DNA of 64,000 nt from Collinsella aerofaciens (GTDB taxonomy: Bacteria; Actinomycetota; Coriobacteriia; Coriobacteriales; Coriobacteriaceae): assembly GCF_015557435.1 (NCBI RefSeq), contig NZ_JADNOH010000070.1:1-64000 (forward strand). The letters run 5' to 3'. Position numbers and translations under genes: made by a program. Each line of letters starts with the position of its first letter. Within the stretch, counting starts at the first letter, position 1. Positions 63,101 to 64,000 of this stretch are shown in pieces. The notes under the pieces are model-generated. The model saw nothing but the letters and a program-made list of their open reading frames with translations. It searched no databases and was not told the origin of the DNA.

Positions 63101-64000
63101 CCAAGTTTGACGAGGGCACCTCGAAGATCACCGCCGCCAACGAGGGCGACGATGTCGAGAACTTTATCGGCAACATCACCACGGTCAACGTCAACGGCAC
63201 CGACTACGCCGCTTCCGGCCGCGGTTCCGTCAAAATCATCAACGCCGACGGCTCCATCAACCTCGACGCCGTCGCCGGCGGTCAGCAGAGCGCCAAGCCT
63301 AAGGCCACAGGCCAGCAGCAGGGCACCAAGGTGTTTGCCAACTACGGCACCTACACCATCAAGGTGACCTCCACCGGCTACAACACCCCGCTCGAGTTCA
63401 CCTTTACCCACAAGGCCGACCGCACCGACCTCGATAAGGCCATCGATGCAGCCGAAAAGCTCGACAAGAGCGCCTTCACCGCCGTCTCCTGGAACGCCAT
63501 GAGCGACGCCCTCAGCGCCGCCAAGACCGTCCAGGCCAACGATGCCGCCACCGATGACGCCATCGCCCAGGCCCTGAACGCGCTCAACAGCGCCGTGGCC
63601 AACCTCGCCGCCAAGGCGACTGATGAGGCCAAGTCCGCGCTCGCCGACCTGATCGAGAGCGCCGGCACCGTCAAGAACGACGGCTACACCGACGCCTCCT
63701 GGAACGACTTCCAGACAGCACTCGATGAGGCTAAGCAGGTTGCCGCCTCTGAGGACCCCTCCGCCAGCGAGGTGGCTTCTGCCGTTGACAAGCTGAAGGC
63801 CACCCAGGACGCACTTACCAAGAAGGGCACGGAGGGAAAGCCCGCCGGTGGCTCCACCTCTACGACGACCACGACGACGACCACCGATACCAAGAAGGCC
63901 AATGCATCCAAGAAGGACGCAAGCGGCCTCCCCGGCACCGGTGATACCCAGATCGCCACGGTCGGCATCTTCGCCGGTATCGGCGCCGCCATTGCGGCCG
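60196..64000 (+). CDS. LPxTG surface protein with FMN-binding, Tp47-like and FIVAR domains (partial)
   Basis: This frame is open for 1268 codons to the window edge. A signal peptide (about residues 1-35) is followed by an FMN-binding domain (about 90-215: IADGTYEGTATADS, YDVNVSVTVKSGKIAKVEV, and the flavin-attachment-like SVSTATISS segment, here AVSTATISS). A region then resembles the Treponema Tp47 penicillin-binding family (YTYGYAGLTWAEYWAGENV, VTRATFNHGLHRGSY, TGLKYVPVKIKT). Three FIVAR-type helical repeats lie near 550, 1075 and 1150. A Thr-rich linker precedes LPGTGD and the start of the membrane helix. AAGAGG precedes the ATG. It is wall-anchored by a class-A-type sortase (inference). 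Confidence 0.85.
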   Translation, partial: MHNDNAVLRKLNTVGSNACRGALIAAMTVSMMPTSAFAAAATTETGSEATNNAPISATSEETKSLSSEYSLSAVSDDAASSSTSYDLTKIADGTYEGTATADSKDPLNKAGDEWNAADGKYDVNVSVTVKSGKIAKVEVADYSSLGDDDWDRMDKAVNGFSKKGTSYKGIVEQIETAGNTTSIDAVSTATISSNAIKAAVDNALQAAYDEQNPSTPATDEYTYGYAGLTWAEYWAGENVQAAGSSASSSELDSRNEADKGAFDVVTRATFNHGLHRGSYQCTDVIKTAEGVKIYPSYYPDSKSFVDVDGNVFSIDSKAKTVTAADGTVYTMTGHEVTGLKYVPVKIKTSDLEAFKASHSFVANGETLAGGYGENNLQAYSGLVASVDADTNGLKTVTNNNGTFSFSAAATGTDSGIKGQELKTATGIEPTVKDASGSYGEFLRVDLNGTYGDLGANMQSVTWTYYGDDATCTNALATYGTKFAADNWMHKSMGIQLGLTKSERCQLPKGTNGTGYWKLTVHALGYNDYTYTFQATDDNIVGAKEPVTDATKAQLQELYDKATSLDKSKYTEDSWTASSIEAETVETKDLLAKKNLGEAEAAEQIKHLQGALDALVSLYPQAGDYVLMNIPYSDFYASESNNKGTDVVTSATKQKTRSTLAAGSYHVNADGSDISGVTFAVKVGEGDIDWSKFTRVTDDSLVTVTTSIKGKESTTTYTGKDALFESANYSYYVLPAGEVPTNYKELTADSKGNLSFGAVKGKEATELANVTADFKTSSKYGDYEIDFKNLREQMVDADGNQATVYGAVVNAADADGTTEGYGMRTVENIWKGKEIAWSCGLVNESHGSPLSSRHYKSMMGKTIKSVTFYTSTGTYTVAMNQYVPVKASKSEIDVEANAKADAETAEVKATLPADFKVEYKLDDADVTVDNGTFSIKDLKPGKHTLVARDASGKYADVTSEFTVTTDKTVAKFDEGTSKITAANEGDDVENFIGNITTVNVNGTDYAASGRGSVKIINADGSINLDAVAGGQQSAKPKATGQQQGTKVFANYGTYTIKVTSTGYNTPLEFTFTHKADRTDLDKAIDAAEKLDKSAFTAVSWNAMSDALSAAKTVQANDAATDDAIAQALNALNSAVANLAAKATDEAKSALADLIESAGTVKNDGYTDASWNDFQTALDEAKQVAASEDPSASEVASAVDKLKATQDALTKKGTEGKPAGGSTSTTTTTTTTDTKKANASKKDASGLPGTGDTQIATVGIFAGIGAAIAA

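Overview
The window is a GC-rich chromosomal segment with Actinobacteria-type gene content. Several features fit the class Coriobacteriia, most likely Collinsella or a close relative (inference): alanine-rich sortase-anchored surface proteins, a Tp47/FMN-binding/FIVAR surface protein, Tat-type lipoproteins, a giant 2-hydroxyacyl-CoA dehydratase-type activase, and an Asp23 operon. I saw no rRNA, tRNA, CRISPR array or complete insertion sequence. Many gene pairs are convergent or divergent, and the intergenic gaps are unusually rich in palindromic repeats.

Layout. 1-2.1 kb: groES-groEL. 2.1-2.97 kb: a gene-free stretch with a 212-bp hairpin. 3-8.9 kb: a YtcJ-like amidohydrolase divergent from an M20 peptidase, then a zinc-ribbon membrane protein and a YitT protein. 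9-10.5 kb: the amaP-DUF2273-asp23 envelope stress operon. 10.7-16.9 kb: yebC, a large polytopic membrane protein, lgt, a NifU-like scaffold, a dCMP deaminase and coaX. 17.1-18.8 kb: an OPT transporter. 19-22.5 kb: a CAP-domain/coiled-coil cell-wall protein. 22.8-27.3 kb: a DUF389 protein, a small anchored protein, a truncated aryl-sulfate sulfotransferase, an AAC(3)-like acetyltransferase and a hydroxyacyl-CoA dehydrogenase.

27.7-33.2 kb: a 1593-residue CoA-enzyme activase with its TetR regulator. 33.2-33.74 kb: a compact locus that I read as a candidate SOS-controlled type I toxin-antitoxin system. It has a 41-residue hydrophobic/basic peptide behind a LexA-like box, a Shine-Dalgarno sequence locked in a hairpin, and a convergent antisense promoter. 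33.7-36.7 kb: an HAD phosphatase and a TetR/MFS pair with two near-identical operators. 36.8-38.6 kb: PII and Amt for ammonium. 38.8-40.4 kb: a CmpB-like membrane protein and an HD protein. 40.6-42.4 kb: dxs. 42.5-42.7 kb: a three-unit hairpin array.

42.9-47.2 kb: a polar amino acid ABC transporter operon (binding protein, two permeases, ATPase) followed by a class-I glutamine-amidotransferase-like peptidase. 47.3-50.7 kb: a lantibiotic-type ABC exporter next to an XRE/DUF2975 pair. 50.9-53.2 kb: an HPt protein and a GGDEF-REC-HD-GYP protein for c-di-GMP signalling. 53.4-57.2 kb: an alpha/beta hydrolase, a radical SAM enzyme, a SEC-C methionine aminopeptidase and a hydroxyacid dehydrogenase. 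57.4-58.3 kb: a PIN toxin with its ribbon-helix-helix antitoxin. 58.5-59.9 kb: an M18 aminopeptidase. 60.2 kb to the window edge: a large LPxTG surface protein that runs off the end.

A recurrent theme is repeat placement. At least four copies of one palindromic repeat, plus several related hairpins, sit in gene ends and leaders, and several coincide exactly with stop codons. Functional names rest on motif recognition without database searches.
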